From positions 9,060,408-9,124,407 of the forward strand of contig NC_089272.1 in assembly GCF_963678975.1 (NCBI RefSeq): a stretch of DNA of 64,000 bases. The letters run 5' to 3'. The position numbers were made by a program, and so were the translations under genes. The notes beneath the pieces were generated by a model. The model made no database searches and was not told the DNA's origin. It saw only the letters and a program-made list of their open reading frames with translations. Position 1 is the first letter of the stretch. Every line of letters starts with the position of its first letter. Below are positions 34,899 to 45,775 of the stretch, one piece after another. The DNA comes from Dysidea avara. Taxonomy: Eukaryota; Porifera; Demospongiae; Dictyoceratida; Dysideidae.

Positions 34899-37775
34899 TT
34901 ACAATAAATCTATGCTAAACTTAATGTCATTGTTCAAGTTGTCAAACAACTTCTTGAATTCATCAGTTGATTGAGCCTCCACAATACCACTAGGAAGGGA
35001 GTTCCAGTTGTTCACTACACGGTGAGAAAAATAATTCTGTCGAACCTCTCTAACAGCAAATTGCTTGAACAGTTTGCAAGAGTGCCCTCTAATTGCTGTC
35101 CATGCTCTTGTAAAAAAAGTAGTTTCATTCACATTTAGATGTCCATTTAATATGTTGTAGGTCATGATCATGTCCCCACGAAGTCTCCGATACTTTAAAG
35201 TTGGTAATTTGAGGCATTTTAGACGCTCTTCATAAGGTAGATGTTTGATAGATGGTACCAGCCTTGTTGCATATCTTTGGACCTTTTCAATTGCATATTC
35301 GTCTACTTTGTAATTAGGACCCCATATGATGTTGCCATACTCAATACATGGTCTTACGATAGAGTTGGATAAGTAAGAAAAGGTTTGAGGACTTAAGTTA
35401 ATAAAGCACTTACTAATTAGACCCAGAAGTCTTCTTGCTTTACTAACAGTTACTGCTACGTGCTTATGAAATTTTAGTTGACTGTCAATCATGATCCCTA
35501 GGTCTTTTTTCTCACTAGTTTGCTTAATGTCACAACCGGCCATGGTATAAACATGACTACAGTTTGTCTTCCCTAGATGTAAAGTTTTACATTTGGAGAC
35601 GTTAAATGGTAACTGCCACATCTCCGACCACATAACTAGATTGTCAGTGTCCTGTTGCATTCTACAAATGTCAGCATCATCTGTCACACAACTGTATAAT
35701 TTAGTATCATCAGCAAATAACAGGCAGTGATTAGTCAGAACTTGAGGTAAATCATTGATATACACCACAAAGAGAATAGGGCCAAGGACAGAACCTTGTG
35801 GTACACCTGAAAGGACATCAGCCCATGAAGATTTAACTCCATTAAATGTTACTCTTTGTTTCCTACCTTGAAGGAATGATCTTATCCAATCTAAAAGCTT
35901 CCCAGTAATTCCATGTGCTTTCAGTTTAATGAGAAGTCTTTCATGGGGCACTTTATCAAACGCCTTCTTAAAATCAAAGTATAGCAAATCAACTGGGTGG
36001 CGTAGCTGAATTTCATTAGTCCAGTGTTCCATAGCAGTGAGAAGTTGAGTTGTACATGACCTCTTTTGTAGGAAACCATGTTGGGAATTTGATAGCAAGT
36101 TATTTGAAGTGAGATGTTTTATAATATCTTCTCTAACAATGGACTCAAACACTTTACAAACAATAGAAGTCAAGCTTATTGGCCGATAGTTGCCCGGATC
36201 TGAACTTACACCTTTCTTAAACACAGGAACTATGTTGGCTGTCTTCCAATCGTCTGGCAAATGGCCCTCATCAAATGAGCTCCTAAACAACATACTAAAA
36301 GGAATACATAGCTGAGCTGCAGCCTCCTTTAGAACCAATGGATGTAAACCATCAGGTCCTGGTGACTTGTTAGATTTCAAAGTACTCAGTTTGTTAAAAA
36401 CAATATCACTAGTTATATGAATTGAACTTAATGGGTGTTCATAGTGTAGGTCTTCTAGTTCAGGTAACACATTCAGGTTTTCGGATGTAAAAACACTACT
36501 AAAAAATGTGTTCAACAATTCTGCTTTCTGAAAAGGGGTCGTTGCTTTATCACCATTAGATGACATTAGGGTAGCAACACCTGTCTTGACCTTAATCTTA
36601 CTATTTACATAATTCCAAAAAGACTTAGGGTTGCTTTTTAGATTTTTGGCAAGTTGATGTTCAAAATTGAGTCAAAGAGATCTGGTTAAGCTTCTCAATG
36701 AGTTACATTTTTGGGTGAATCTGAAATAGTCTAGTTGGTTACCAGTAGCCCTATATTTTTTCCAAGCAGCTTCTTTTTCGTATCTAAGTTTTAGAGCCCT
36801 TCGATTCAAGTATTTGTGTCTCTTTTTTGGAGGCTGGTTAAATTTAGGTATGCAAGTATCAATTGCTTTGTTTATTAACTCTGTTATTATTTCCCAAGTT
36901 TCAGAGGCGTTTAATTCCTTTAACTTGTTATCCCAGTCTACCTCTTGTAATATGTCTCTCAGCTAGTTAAAATTTGCCTTCCCATAATTATACCCTGTGG
37001 TGTTTCTCTCTGTTCTAGTGGCAGTGCAATTTAGACGGAATTGAATACAAGTATGATCACTACTTCCGAGACCTGCAGTATATGTAATATCTTGGACCAT
37101 AGCTTCCTCATTAGTTACTATTAAATCCAAAATATGAGGATCAGTACCTGGTCTAATTCTCGTGGGCTGGGTAACAAGTTGATATAGTACACAGTCTTGA
37201 AGAGTGTCATAGAAGAGCTGTTCATTATTAGTTAAGCAGCCATTTATCCAGTCGATATTAGGATAGTTAAAGTCTCCAATGACTAAAATGTAAGATGGCA
37301 TAGTACTACATACTTGGTTTAGGAGGTCACACAGATCATTAGTACTAGCAGACTAATCTGATGATGGACTACGATAGATGCTACCGACAAGTAGATTTTC
37401 ATTATTGTCCAAAGAAATGTTGATCCACAGATGTTCATTGAGACCACTTTGATAGGAAACTTGTAGAGGATGCAAACATTCAACTACATAAATGGCAATT
37501 CCTCTACAACCACTTTTCCCCAGGTCTGGAAGATTGGCATCAAAATTAGTAAACAAATGATACCCTGGGATAAAAATTCTTGAAACACCAATTGGCAAGG
37601 TCTGTGCTTTAGGAATAACTTCTGTTAGTAATATTAAGTCAGGTTTATCGTTTCCAGCAATAGTTAGTAATTCATCAAATTTATTGAGCAACTGGTCACA
37701 ATTAGTATAGAGTACTCGTAAAGGTCTTGAAATGTCTGTGTGTCTAGAGGGTATTATCTTGGAATTTGTATACAA
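34899..37775 (-). pseudogene. LINE ORF2: endonuclease plus reverse transcriptase
   Basis: One frame runs across the whole interval, broken by three in-frame stops (about 37350, 36962 and 36670) but with no shift that I can see. Order: APE-type endonuclease (LYTNCDQLLNKFDEL, DLILLTE, GSIYRSPSS, VIGDFNYPNIDW, GSSDHTCIQF), a linker, then reverse transcriptase (KSNKSPGPDGLHPLVLK, NYRPISLTSIVCKVFE, YFDFKKAFDKVPHERL, GVPQGSVLGPILFVVYINDL, LLFADDTKLYS with the catalytic FADD) and the thumb/C-terminal region (RGDMIMTYNILNG). All expected catalytic motifs are present, so few changes separate it from an active ancestor and the insertion is moderately young. Confidence 0.9.
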
Positions 37776-37817
37776 AGCTTTCTGTGGACTTGACGCATGG
37801 GTATTGTCACAAAATAG

Positions 37818-38809
37818 TCAATTGGATAGATCTGCTGGTGTGCCAGCACCAGCAGGTCTACAGACAATCTTTCCGCGCTTGATGTAAATATCTTTTTCTC
37901 CAGCTGACCTTCGTGTTTTAAGCTCATCTCTTAACAGTTTGTTTTGAGAACGTTCTTTGGGAGTCAGATCTGGTGATATGTAGATGTTAGACCAAGTTGA
38001 ACTCTTTCTAAGTTTAGTTGCTTGCTTCAAAATAATTCTCTTTGTGGAAACATCCCCAAGCTCAACTAACAGCAGTCGAGGTTTAGAAGAACCTGACCTA
38101 AGGGCTCCCAGACGAGCAATTCTCTGAATCTTGATATTTGGTAGACCAAATTCAGCCTCCGCTAGATCTGCAATTGCTTTAGAATCCTGTTTTGTACGTT
38201 GTTCAGTTGAATCTCCTGAGGGTTCAGGGAGGTTGTGGAAATAAGATTGTTTTTACGTTTTTCTCTTTCAATGTATTTGTCAACCACTTCAACTGCACCA
38301 GGTGAACAGACTGGGACTGATACACATCCTCGTACACTATCAGAAGACATGTCCATTCCAGTAGCTGTTGGGGCATCAATAATCTCTTCAAGTGCTTTTT
38401 TCACATAATCTCGTGTCTTTAATAGCTGCATTAAACTGCTCCACAACTTTACTAAGTGATTCAGAAACTATTTCGGTCACAGACTTACCGTTAGGCAAAG
38501 CACACTCAGCCCGGTCATTACTCTTATTTGAAAAGTGACCAACTTTGTCATTACAGTTCTGGCAAAACCAATGAATCTGTTTATAATCGGCAATAATATC
38601 TATTACATGCATAGGAATACCTCCACAAGCAGAACAAATCCATCCTTCACAGGCCTCACATAATATAGTCTATTCTACAGATCGTTTACATTTATCACAC
38701 ACAACATCACTATTCCTGTTCAGGGTTCTCTTGGTGATTAGAAGTCTTCATCACATTGTATGGCACAGCCCCTTTACTATCTTTCTTCCGGCTTTTTGTT
38801 CTTAGGCAT
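37818..38809 (-). pseudogene. LINE ORF1: PHD-like finger, nucleic-acid-binding protein
   Basis: The likely start is ATG at 38809 (MPKNKKPEER). A PHD-like zinc finger follows (CDKCKRSV, CEACEGWICSACGG, HWFCQNC), then a helical linker (VTEIVSESLSKVVEQFNAAI). The C-terminal part has KQATKLRKSSTWSNIYISPD and RRSAGEKDIYIKRGKIV, typical of CR1/L2 ORF1 proteins. It is broken by stops and shifts in the N-terminal half and the middle, so it is more decayed than ORF2. The PHD finger is thought to aid chromatin or RNA binding. Confidence 0.75.
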
Positions 38810-38960
38810 ACCTCTTCCAATTACTGCTCACCAAGATGACAAAAACTGCCTACTAACGCACTCAGCAGTCAGAAACAGTCAACTGAGTAAAAGTCAGCAA
38901 AACTATACAATATCCAACACTTTAGCAAAGTTATTTGACAACAATGAGAGATTAGAATCA

Positions 38961-40183
38961 CTATGAAAATTTTGAGAAAAATCAAAACCCACAATTAATA
39001 AACATTTTTATTGTCATTAAAAGAAAGAAAGAATATTAATGGTGCCAAGCATGCCATAAAATTAATTTTGTGTCTAACGTTCACCCATAATTTCAATTAC
39101 TGAATAGTGCAGTAGCTATTATGCTTTATTTTTAGATATGCTCCGCATGTTACACAGCATTGTAAATGAGAAACAGTAGAAGTGTCTGCAATCAATCCAG
39201 TACTTTGGGAAGTTACACAGGAAAGCTGTATCACTCTATAGTAAATGAACACCTTGCGTTGTCAGCGAAAAGAACTAAGACACAGGGGAGGACATAGGTA
39301 AGTCCATGATGCATGCATTGTACATACTGTGATTGGTAGAAAGGCATGTTTCGGGATGAAGTGACAGCAAACAGTGAAGAAATCAAGCCCATATATAGCC
39401 CCATCCATTGTTGAGTTATGCTTGAGTTAAGGCATCAATTAGTTAGTCATTTAGTAGAAAATTCAACTAAATAGAAAATTATGGAAACTTGTTGTAAGGG
39501 TTTAGGATACATTTTTGGGCTTGGTTAATACTGTCATGAAGTAAGTGAGGCTGATTTTTGGGTGATATTTTTGGCAAGAAACCCTAAAACTCCCCAATAT
39601 ACAGTACTACCGTACTCTTGCATATATCATTAAATTCCAGAAATCAAATTCACAGCCTTCATGATGTGATTTCTAGATGACAAATGTTTATATATTATGA
39701 GCTGATGAGTATCTGAGTATTTGCAGCATTTGTTTAGCTGTAATGTGAGTGTAGTATAGTTTAACAAACGGTTAAGTAGCAGGACAAGCTACATAGCATG
39801 GGCTGTCAACCACACCCCATCAATGTATAGTGCTTTCCCTATATTTCTCCGTGTGTACTAATAAAATGGCGATTTCAATAAAGAAAAGACAATTATAAAC
39901 TTTATTCCTACATCATCATAAACAAACACCTGTATCATGCCTTAGTGTACTGACATGAAATAAGACACCATTAACAGACAAATCCATTGGGTTATGGGTT
40001 GTGTTAATTTGACCCTTACAAACTTCAACTGAAGTTATTAAATTTTTTTTTTACATAGCATGTGCTACGTATTTACCCATTGTATTTTCTAAGAGTTCAA
40101 ATATTTGTGTAGTGTGTTCATAAATTATATTATGAACTCTTGTTTATTTCAAGTTCATCATATAGCAAAAATTGTGCGAGTAT
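38961..40183. other. Gene-free stretch with repeat fragments
   Basis: The part at 39030-39200 resembles 25735-25930 (GGCACCAGGCATGCCATAAAA-like and CAATCAATCC words). The part at 39430-39625 resembles 55530-55690 (TTTTTGGGCTTG, GGCTGATTTTTGGGTGATAT, TACAGTACTACCGTAC). No gene is supported. Confidence 0.45.
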
Positions 40184-40255
40184 AGAGCATTTTCATTTCC
40201 ATGGTAACGAATAATGACGTATAGGGCACACCCACAGTCACCATATTGTTGAACC
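40184..40255 (+). repeat. Left terminal inverted repeat of the ISL2EU-like element
   Basis: Pairs with 43879-43950 with five mismatches over 72 bp. It ends CATATTGTTGAACC, just before the first gene of the element. Confidence 0.95.
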
Positions 40256-40278
40256 GGAACTGGATCGTGATTACGGAT

Positions 40279-42245
40279 ATGGCGGCTGATGAATTGCCAT
40301 TGAGTGACTATGCTCCGGAGTTGTCTATCAGTAATAAGAGGAGGTACCTCGAGAAGCTATCTGGAATTCAAGACCTGTATTTGATTCCACCCTCTGAATT
40401 GATGAAAGGCGTTTTTCCACCTGTCACAAACACAGATATCTTCAACTACTTGGTCCTGGGACACAGCTTTTGTACTCACAACGGTTTAAAGCTCATAAAA
40501 GTCCTGATGCGTACAAGTACTTCCTTTGCAGATTCATGAACTACCTGGATTCAAAACGGTTTGACAAAAAGTTAGCTGCAGTAGCAAAGGTAAATTTTAG
40601 CTACACATGCAATCACTTCACTTATATGTACTATAGGTGAGACACTCCCAGCGTGCTAATGATCCACCAGTGAACACTTGGGTGACATGTGAGCATGATG
40701 GTACAGTTGAGGCAGGTCACTGCACCTGCATGGCAGGCCTTGGTGAAGTTTGTTCCCATGTTGCAGCTATTTTATTTTGTCTTGAATCAGCATCATGGGT
40801 TCCACAACTTGTACACAGATAGGTTGTGTGTGGAAGGAGCTACGATTAGTGAAAGCGATACCTTATACTCGAATAATGGACATAACATTTACGAAGCCTA
40901 AAGGTTCTTTTAGTTGCAATAGGAAAAGGGGAGCACATTTATACAATGACTCATTGCCATTGTCGGAATTGCCGCAGTGTTCCCAAGCACAACCACAGAA
41001 AGGTTTGTCCGTTGTTGAATTAGCAGATGGCACTTCCGAACTGGAATTAAATGACAATGAAATGGAGCTGCTTGCTAATGAAATAGAGCATTCAGAGTCT
41101 ATTCCAGGCAATGAAAGCAAGTCTTTAGCTGATTTTAGTTTTTTTCCGATTTTTGCAGACTCTGCCTTCAGATGAAGACAAATTAGCATTCTTGACGGAA
41201 AATGAAAGGTTTGATCCTGTGAATAATTCAATTGTCTCACCACTTTCGGATAAGTTCAAGACCATTTCTCCTGTCATCAACTTACCATCTCCATTGAGAG
41301 ACTTGTACTGGCCAGAAAATGAAGAACTAACATCCAGAGCTGATGGCAGTGTGTGAGCAAGTAATGTTGACAATTACAGAAGAAGAAATTAGAACAGTTG
41401 AAGAAGCTACTTGCCACCAGAGTAAGAGTACAGCCTGGTTTGTTCAAAGAGCTGGTAGGATAACAGCCTCTGTCATGAAGCACGTCTGTGTTACGGATCC
41501 TGGAAACCCTTCACAGAGTCTGATTCAACGAATTTTTTATCCAGAGATAAACAATTTCTCCTCTAAGGTTACTAAGTGGGGGTGTGAACACGAGACTTCA
41601 GCAAGGTCAGCATATGCAAACATCATGAAAAATGTTTACTCTGGCTTTGTTTGCAAGGAAAGTGGGCTTATTATTAGCATCACATACCCCTTCATTGGGG
41701 CTAGTCCGGATGGTAATATCCAGTGTGAATGCTGCACTGGAATAGGGGTACTGGAAGTCAAGTGCCCCTATTGCGTTCGTGATGTTGAACCATCATCAGT
41801 TCCCTACATTCAAGATGATGGTAACCTTTTGAAAACTTACATGTACTACTATCAAGTACAGACTCAACTCTTTGTGTGTTCTGCTGATTATGCTGATTTT
41901 GTAGTTGCAACTTTTCGTGATGGTAATGCATCTCACCGCCCTTGTCTTTCTTGCAGTAACAGTAAGTATAAGTATCACTAACAGCTGAAGCTGCTGCAGT
42001 CTGTGCTGGCATAACTTGTTCTCGAGAATGCCATTTTGCCAGCAGTTCTGGAAGAATACATAATTCAAAAAAATGGGAACTATTGTCAACTATGTCTTTG
42101 ATCAGGTGTTCATCTCCAAATATTCTCTGGATTGAGATGCTTGGTTGGATGTGACAATGATGATTGTGAGAATGGTCAATGGTTCCACCTCTCATGCCTT
42201 AATCTGAAGAATCCTCCACGTGCCAACAAGTGGTATTGTGCAAAC
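40279..42245 (+). pseudogene. Transposon gene: SWIM zinc finger, YqaJ nuclease, PHD finger
   Basis: It starts at ATG 40279 (MAADELPLSDYAPELS). A 47-bp GT-AG intron at 40590-40636 joins VAK to VRHSQRAND. Then comes a SWIM finger (CTCMAGLGEVCSH, C-x-C-x7-C-x-H), CTQIGCVWKE, an acidic linker, and a YqaJ-type exonuclease domain with RAGRITASVM, FIGASPDGN, EVKCPYCV and YYYQVQTQLFV (41343-41935). The C-terminal PHD finger is split: its first part (TYCYCKKDKGGEM) is encoded on the opposite strand within 41936-42132, while CDNDDCENGQWFHLSCL and KWYCANCRK follow on the plus strand at about 42150-42245. I count at least three frameshifts in addition. Its role in ISL2EU transposition is not established; a nuclease helping end processing is a guess. 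Confidence 0.8.
41936..42132 (-). other. Micro-inversion inside the YqaJ-PHD gene
   Basis: The 197-bp segment reads on the minus strand as the missing middle of the protein (ISIQRIFGDEHLIKDIV, FFELCILPELLAKWHSREQV, YTYCYCKKDKGG). It is bounded by inverted 8-mers GCATCTCA (41928-41935) and TGAGATGC (42133-42140). Turning it over would place the C-x-C pair of the PHD finger directly before C-x4-C. Frames at both joints are off by one, so small changes accompanied or followed the inversion. Confidence 0.75.
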
Positions 42246-42333
42246 TGTCGTAAGTTGCCTCAATTTACATGGAAGAAGCAAAAGAAATGTTATTATATTA
42301 ATGTATAGTTATAGTACTTGTCATGTAATGAAA

Positions 42334-43829
42334 TTAATTATTAGGAACTACAGATTTACATAAATTATTTAATGCTGAACAAATAATTATAATTTTGTCT
42401 ATAGTAGCTTTTTCTCCATCTGCCTTAGGTTTCACAAAGTCTATGGGGATACAATTCATCAGAATAGAGTATCTCTGCCTTGTAGCACCTATTACCCTCT
42501 CAATGTGAATACAGACATTTGCCAGTTGGCGAGTTTTCTCAAAATCTTGTAGAGACAACTGCACTCATCCACGTGTGAATGCGGGTATTTGTAAAGCTGC
42601 CTGCATTCTGGCAACATCCTCATCAATGTCAAAACCGTGGTCAGCAAGGACAATGTCTCCCAGCAATAATTTTGAAAGAAAGCCACTGTTGACAGTCAAG
42701 TGTTTATCACTTACTCTTCCTCCCCAGGCACATGAAACAAAGGTAGTTACTCCTTTTGGACACATTGAGATGAACACTTTAGCAGTGTTAGCATGTTTAT
42801 ATTGCAACCATGTTGCTGACTTAGCTACTAAATGAGATGGTGTTTCAATCTTTGTCTCATAACAGTCAACAATTGCCACTACCTTAGTTCCATAGCAAGC
42901 ACAAAAACAGTTTGGCATAGTTTTCCACAGCTGCTCTCTCTGTGGCCATTTTATAAGCCACTGCAAACATACCATCATAACATCTAGTGTTGCATGGAAT
43001 GAACGTGACACAGTAGCACATTCAATCTATATGCTAGGTCTTGCAGTCCCAGATTAAGCCTCAACTTTAAAAGAACTATTAGGAATGAATGCCAGTAGAA
43101 TGCTCGTATCTCTCCATTACAAAAGGGCTTCATTACAAACTCAAATGTTGACAGTAGTAGTGCGCACTTGGTCAGTCCAGTGTAGTAATGTACCTTGGAA
43201 TCATTTGACAAAAAAACCTTCTCATCGAAAAAATTCCAGTCATCTGTCTGAACCCCAACATTACAAGTCTGAGGTGGAGTTGTTTGCACCGTTTTACTGT
43301 GACACAACACTCCTTGATCAGTTTGAGTACCCTCATTAACAAACACACAGCCAGTATCTTCCTCTGATACTTGTGCACCAACACTGGAAGAGGCAACAGA
43401 AGATGAGGTTGCAGCTTCCTCCATTCTTTGCCTTCTCTGTTCAGTTCGTATTGCCCTATCACTAGCTGCTTGCAAAGTACTCACATTGACCTTGTCATGC
43501 CCTAGGTTAATGCAAGGAGCCCAGTCAACATCAAATGTTTTCATAGCATATGCTGGTTTACCTAAATAAAATGAATTAGTACAGCACAACACACCTAGTT
43601 TGTAGCACTTACCTCTTTCAAAATGATTACTGCAAACATAAACATTTTCTAAACATAGCAAATTGTCTCTAGAGATGACTGATAACCAAACTCTTCTCCC
43701 TTCCGTCATTATTTCCACCATTTGAGGTCCTTGGTGCGTGATTATGGTTGGTAGCTTGTGAAACGAGCAATTGTTCCTTCCAGGCTTGCTACTGTCACTA
43801 GAACAGCCAACAATAACACAGTTAACCAT
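42334..43829 (-). pseudogene. THAP-domain DDE transposase of the ISL2EU-like element
   Basis: Start ATG at 43829: MVNCVIVGCSSDSSKPGR opens a THAP zinc finger (C4, C9, the conserved RRVWLSVI and VCSNHF). A 51-bp GT-AG intron (43562-43612) lies directly after it. A Ser-rich linker and a helical region (KCALLLSTFEFVMKPF) lead into the catalytic DDE_Tnp_4 domain: first Asp in VVAIVDCYETKIE, AWGGRVSDKHLTVNSGF, second Asp in IVLADHGFDID, Glu in VCIHIERVIG. The end is VVPNN at 42334. One shift near 43025 and one in-frame TGA at 42565-42567 interrupt it. THAP fingers usually bind the element's own ends, and the DDE core cuts and joins DNA. Confidence 0.85.
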
Positions 43830-43878
43830 TGTATTCACAATACAAACGCTGTAAAAACAACAATCACTACCGCAATGT

Positions 43879-43950
43879 GGTTCAACAATATGGCGACTGT
43901 AGGTGTGCCCTTTACGTGATTATTCGCTACCATGGAAATGAAAATGCTCT
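43879..43950 (-). repeat. Right terminal inverted repeat of the ISL2EU-like element
   Basis: Inverted partner of 40184-40255. It begins GGTTCAACAATATGG, 50 bp upstream of the transposase start codon, so it may also contain that gene's promoter. Confidence 0.95.
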
Positions 43951-44068
43951 ATTTACTCAGTTGGTCACATGTTTCCACTGAATTATTTCAGCCAGAAATG
44001 TAAAGTTTTGTGCAGTTCACATACATAGTACGTGCATATTACCATACTCATCATATGTTTCCACTTAG

Positions 44069-45471
44069 CTCCCGGGTACACTTGTGCTCACTGTCAAACA
44101 GAGTTTGTGGAACAATACAATTTTGATCTTCACTTGAATTACAGTCAAGCTTGTCGTGATACTAATCCACAAGTGTTCAAGTGTGGAAAATGTGGAGAAG
44201 TGTTTACTACACTGATCAACCTTCAACAACATATCAGCAGATGTGGGCAAAATGATTCTGTTACTCGAAGGAAACCAACTAAGAAACAACTCATCAAAAG
44301 GAGGTCTAATGACATGAAGCCCTACCAATATACTTATTATAATAAAGCAACTACAATGCACAGGAATCTGCGACCACGTTTAAGAACCCATACAAGACAA
44401 AAGCCATGCCATTGTGTTGAAGCATTTAATGACCTGAAAATTCATGCAAGAACTCGTAAAAGAGAGAAGCTCTACCAATGTCAATATTGTGTGAATGCTT
44501 TTACACAATCTAGCTATCTAAAAATTCATTTAAGAACCCATACAGGAGAGAGGCCATATCCTTGTCAATATTGTAGTAAAGCATTTACAACATCCTTTCA
44601 ACTAAAAACTCATTTAAGAACTCATACAGGAGAAAAGCCATTCCAATGCCAGTATTGTAGTAAAGCATTTGCAACAACTGGTGGTCTACAAATTCATTCA
44701 AGAATTCATACAGGAGAAAAACCATACCAATGTCAATACTGTGGTAAACAATTTACAACAAGTGGTACTTTAACAACACATGTAAGAATTCATACAGGAG
44801 TTAAGCCATACCAGTGCCAGTATTGTAGTAAAGCTTTCGCACAACCCAACGACCTACGAAAACACCGAAGAACTCATACTGGAGAGAAGCCATATATGTG
44901 TCCCAATTGTGGTGACGCATTTGCAACCACTGGTAGCCTACGCGGACATTTGAGAACTCATACAGGAGATAAACCTTACCTATGTCAATTTTGTAGAAAA
45001 GCATTCACACAACATAGTGTACTACAAAAGCATTTAAGAATTCATACAGGGGAGAAGCCATATACATGTCACAATTGTAGTAAAACGTTTGCAACAACCA
45101 GTAATCTACAAACACATTTAAGAACTCACACAGGAGAGAAGCCCTACAGGTGTCAATATTGCAGTAAAGCATTCGCGTTACGTACTATTCTACAAAACCA
45201 TTCAAGAACTCATACAGGAGAGAAGCCATACCAATGTCGATATTGTGGTAAAGCTTTTGCACAACAAAGTAATCTAGTAATTCATATAAGAAATCATACA
45301 GGAGAGAAGCCATACCCTTGTAAATATTGTAGTAAAGCATTCACAAAGAATGGTAATCTACAAACACATATAAGAACTCATACAGGAGAGAAGCCCTTTC
45401 CGTGTTCATATTGTAGTAAAGCATTTACATACCATGGTCAGTTACAAAAACATCTAAAAACCCATACATGA
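44069..45471 (+). CDS. C2H2 zinc-finger protein 2 (last exon)
   Basis: The exon follows the acceptor GTTTCCACTTAG (ending 44068) and starts in the same codon phase as its paralogues. It opens with PGYTCAHC (CCHC finger, HLNYSQAC) and FKCGKCGEVFTTLINLQQH, where the final His of that finger is Cys. A basic stretch (RRKPTKKQLIKRR) and two decayed fingers (44310-44470) come next. Twelve regular C2H2 fingers with TGEKPY linkers then run to the TGA at 45471, the first YQCQYCVNAFTQ and the last FPCSYCSKAFTYHGQ. An AATAAA signal lies at 45586. No start codon is seen; the ISL2EU-like transposon ends only 118 bp upstream, so it probably sits in the preceding intron. The product is likely a nuclear DNA-binding regulator. 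Confidence 0.85.
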
Positions 45472-45585
45472 GAGAAGCTGCATACGTGTAAATAACTCTA
45501 ACATATTACTGCATTTGCTGAGTGATGAAGCATTGTTTGTTGAAGATTTAACTCACAATACAGGAAGTTATACAAAATGTTGTGT

Positions 45586-45591
45586 AATAAA
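45586..45591 (+). terminator. Polyadenylation signal of zinc-finger gene 2
   Basis: AATAAA 115 bp downstream of the stop codon, followed by T-rich DNA. Confidence 0.6.
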
Positions 45592-45775
45592 ATGATTTTA
45601 ACTACATGTGTCTCAATTTTATGTACATTAGTAGCTGCACAAGTAAAATCTAAACATTATCGTAAACGGGGAAAGTTTTGCTGGGCAAAAGTTTCGCAGT
45701 TAATTAAGACTATTTACCACAAAACCTTTGTGGCATGACATATAGCTGTAACTAACATGGAAATATATATATAGT
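45592..45775. other. Gene-free spacer
   Basis: Includes GGGGAAAGTTTTGCTGGGCA near 45668, which resembles the tip of the TACCGTATAG-type MITEs. Otherwise nothing is recognised. Confidence 0.4.

Larger units (their letters stand above)
34838..38960 (-). mobile_element. CR1/L2-like LINE, nearly full length
   Basis: A minus-strand non-LTR element. The 3' tail is a (TAA)n run at 34838-34856, typical of CR1/L2 relatives, preceded by a short 3' UTR with GGATTTACAGGCTTAGCC. ORF2 (34899-37775) has endonuclease and reverse transcriptase; ORF1 (37818-38809) carries a PHD-like finger. The 5' limit, around 38900-38960, is my estimate from the loss of recognisable sequence. No target duplication was found. 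A 3' piece of a related element lies at 58940-59510. Confidence 0.85.
40184..43950. mobile_element. ISL2EU-like DNA transposon, structurally complete
   Basis: The 72-bp inverted ends (40184-40255 and 43879-43950) differ at only five positions and begin AGAGCATTTTCATTTCCATG. AT is duplicated at both outer edges (40182-40183, 43951-43952). Inside are two convergent genes: a SWIM-YqaJ-PHD protein (+) and a THAP-DDE transposase (-). From established knowledge, an IS5/PIF-Harbinger-related DDE transposase together with a YqaJ nuclease and a 2-bp target duplication points to the ISL2EU group. Both genes carry disruptions, so the copy is probably inactive, but the TIRs could still be mobilised in trans. 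Confidence 0.85.

Noticed and set aside
41758-42195. 145-codon minus-strand frame taken as a separate gene
   Set aside because: Its first part is the inverted segment of the YqaJ-PHD gene and the rest is antisense shadow of the YqaJ domain, so it is not an independent gene.
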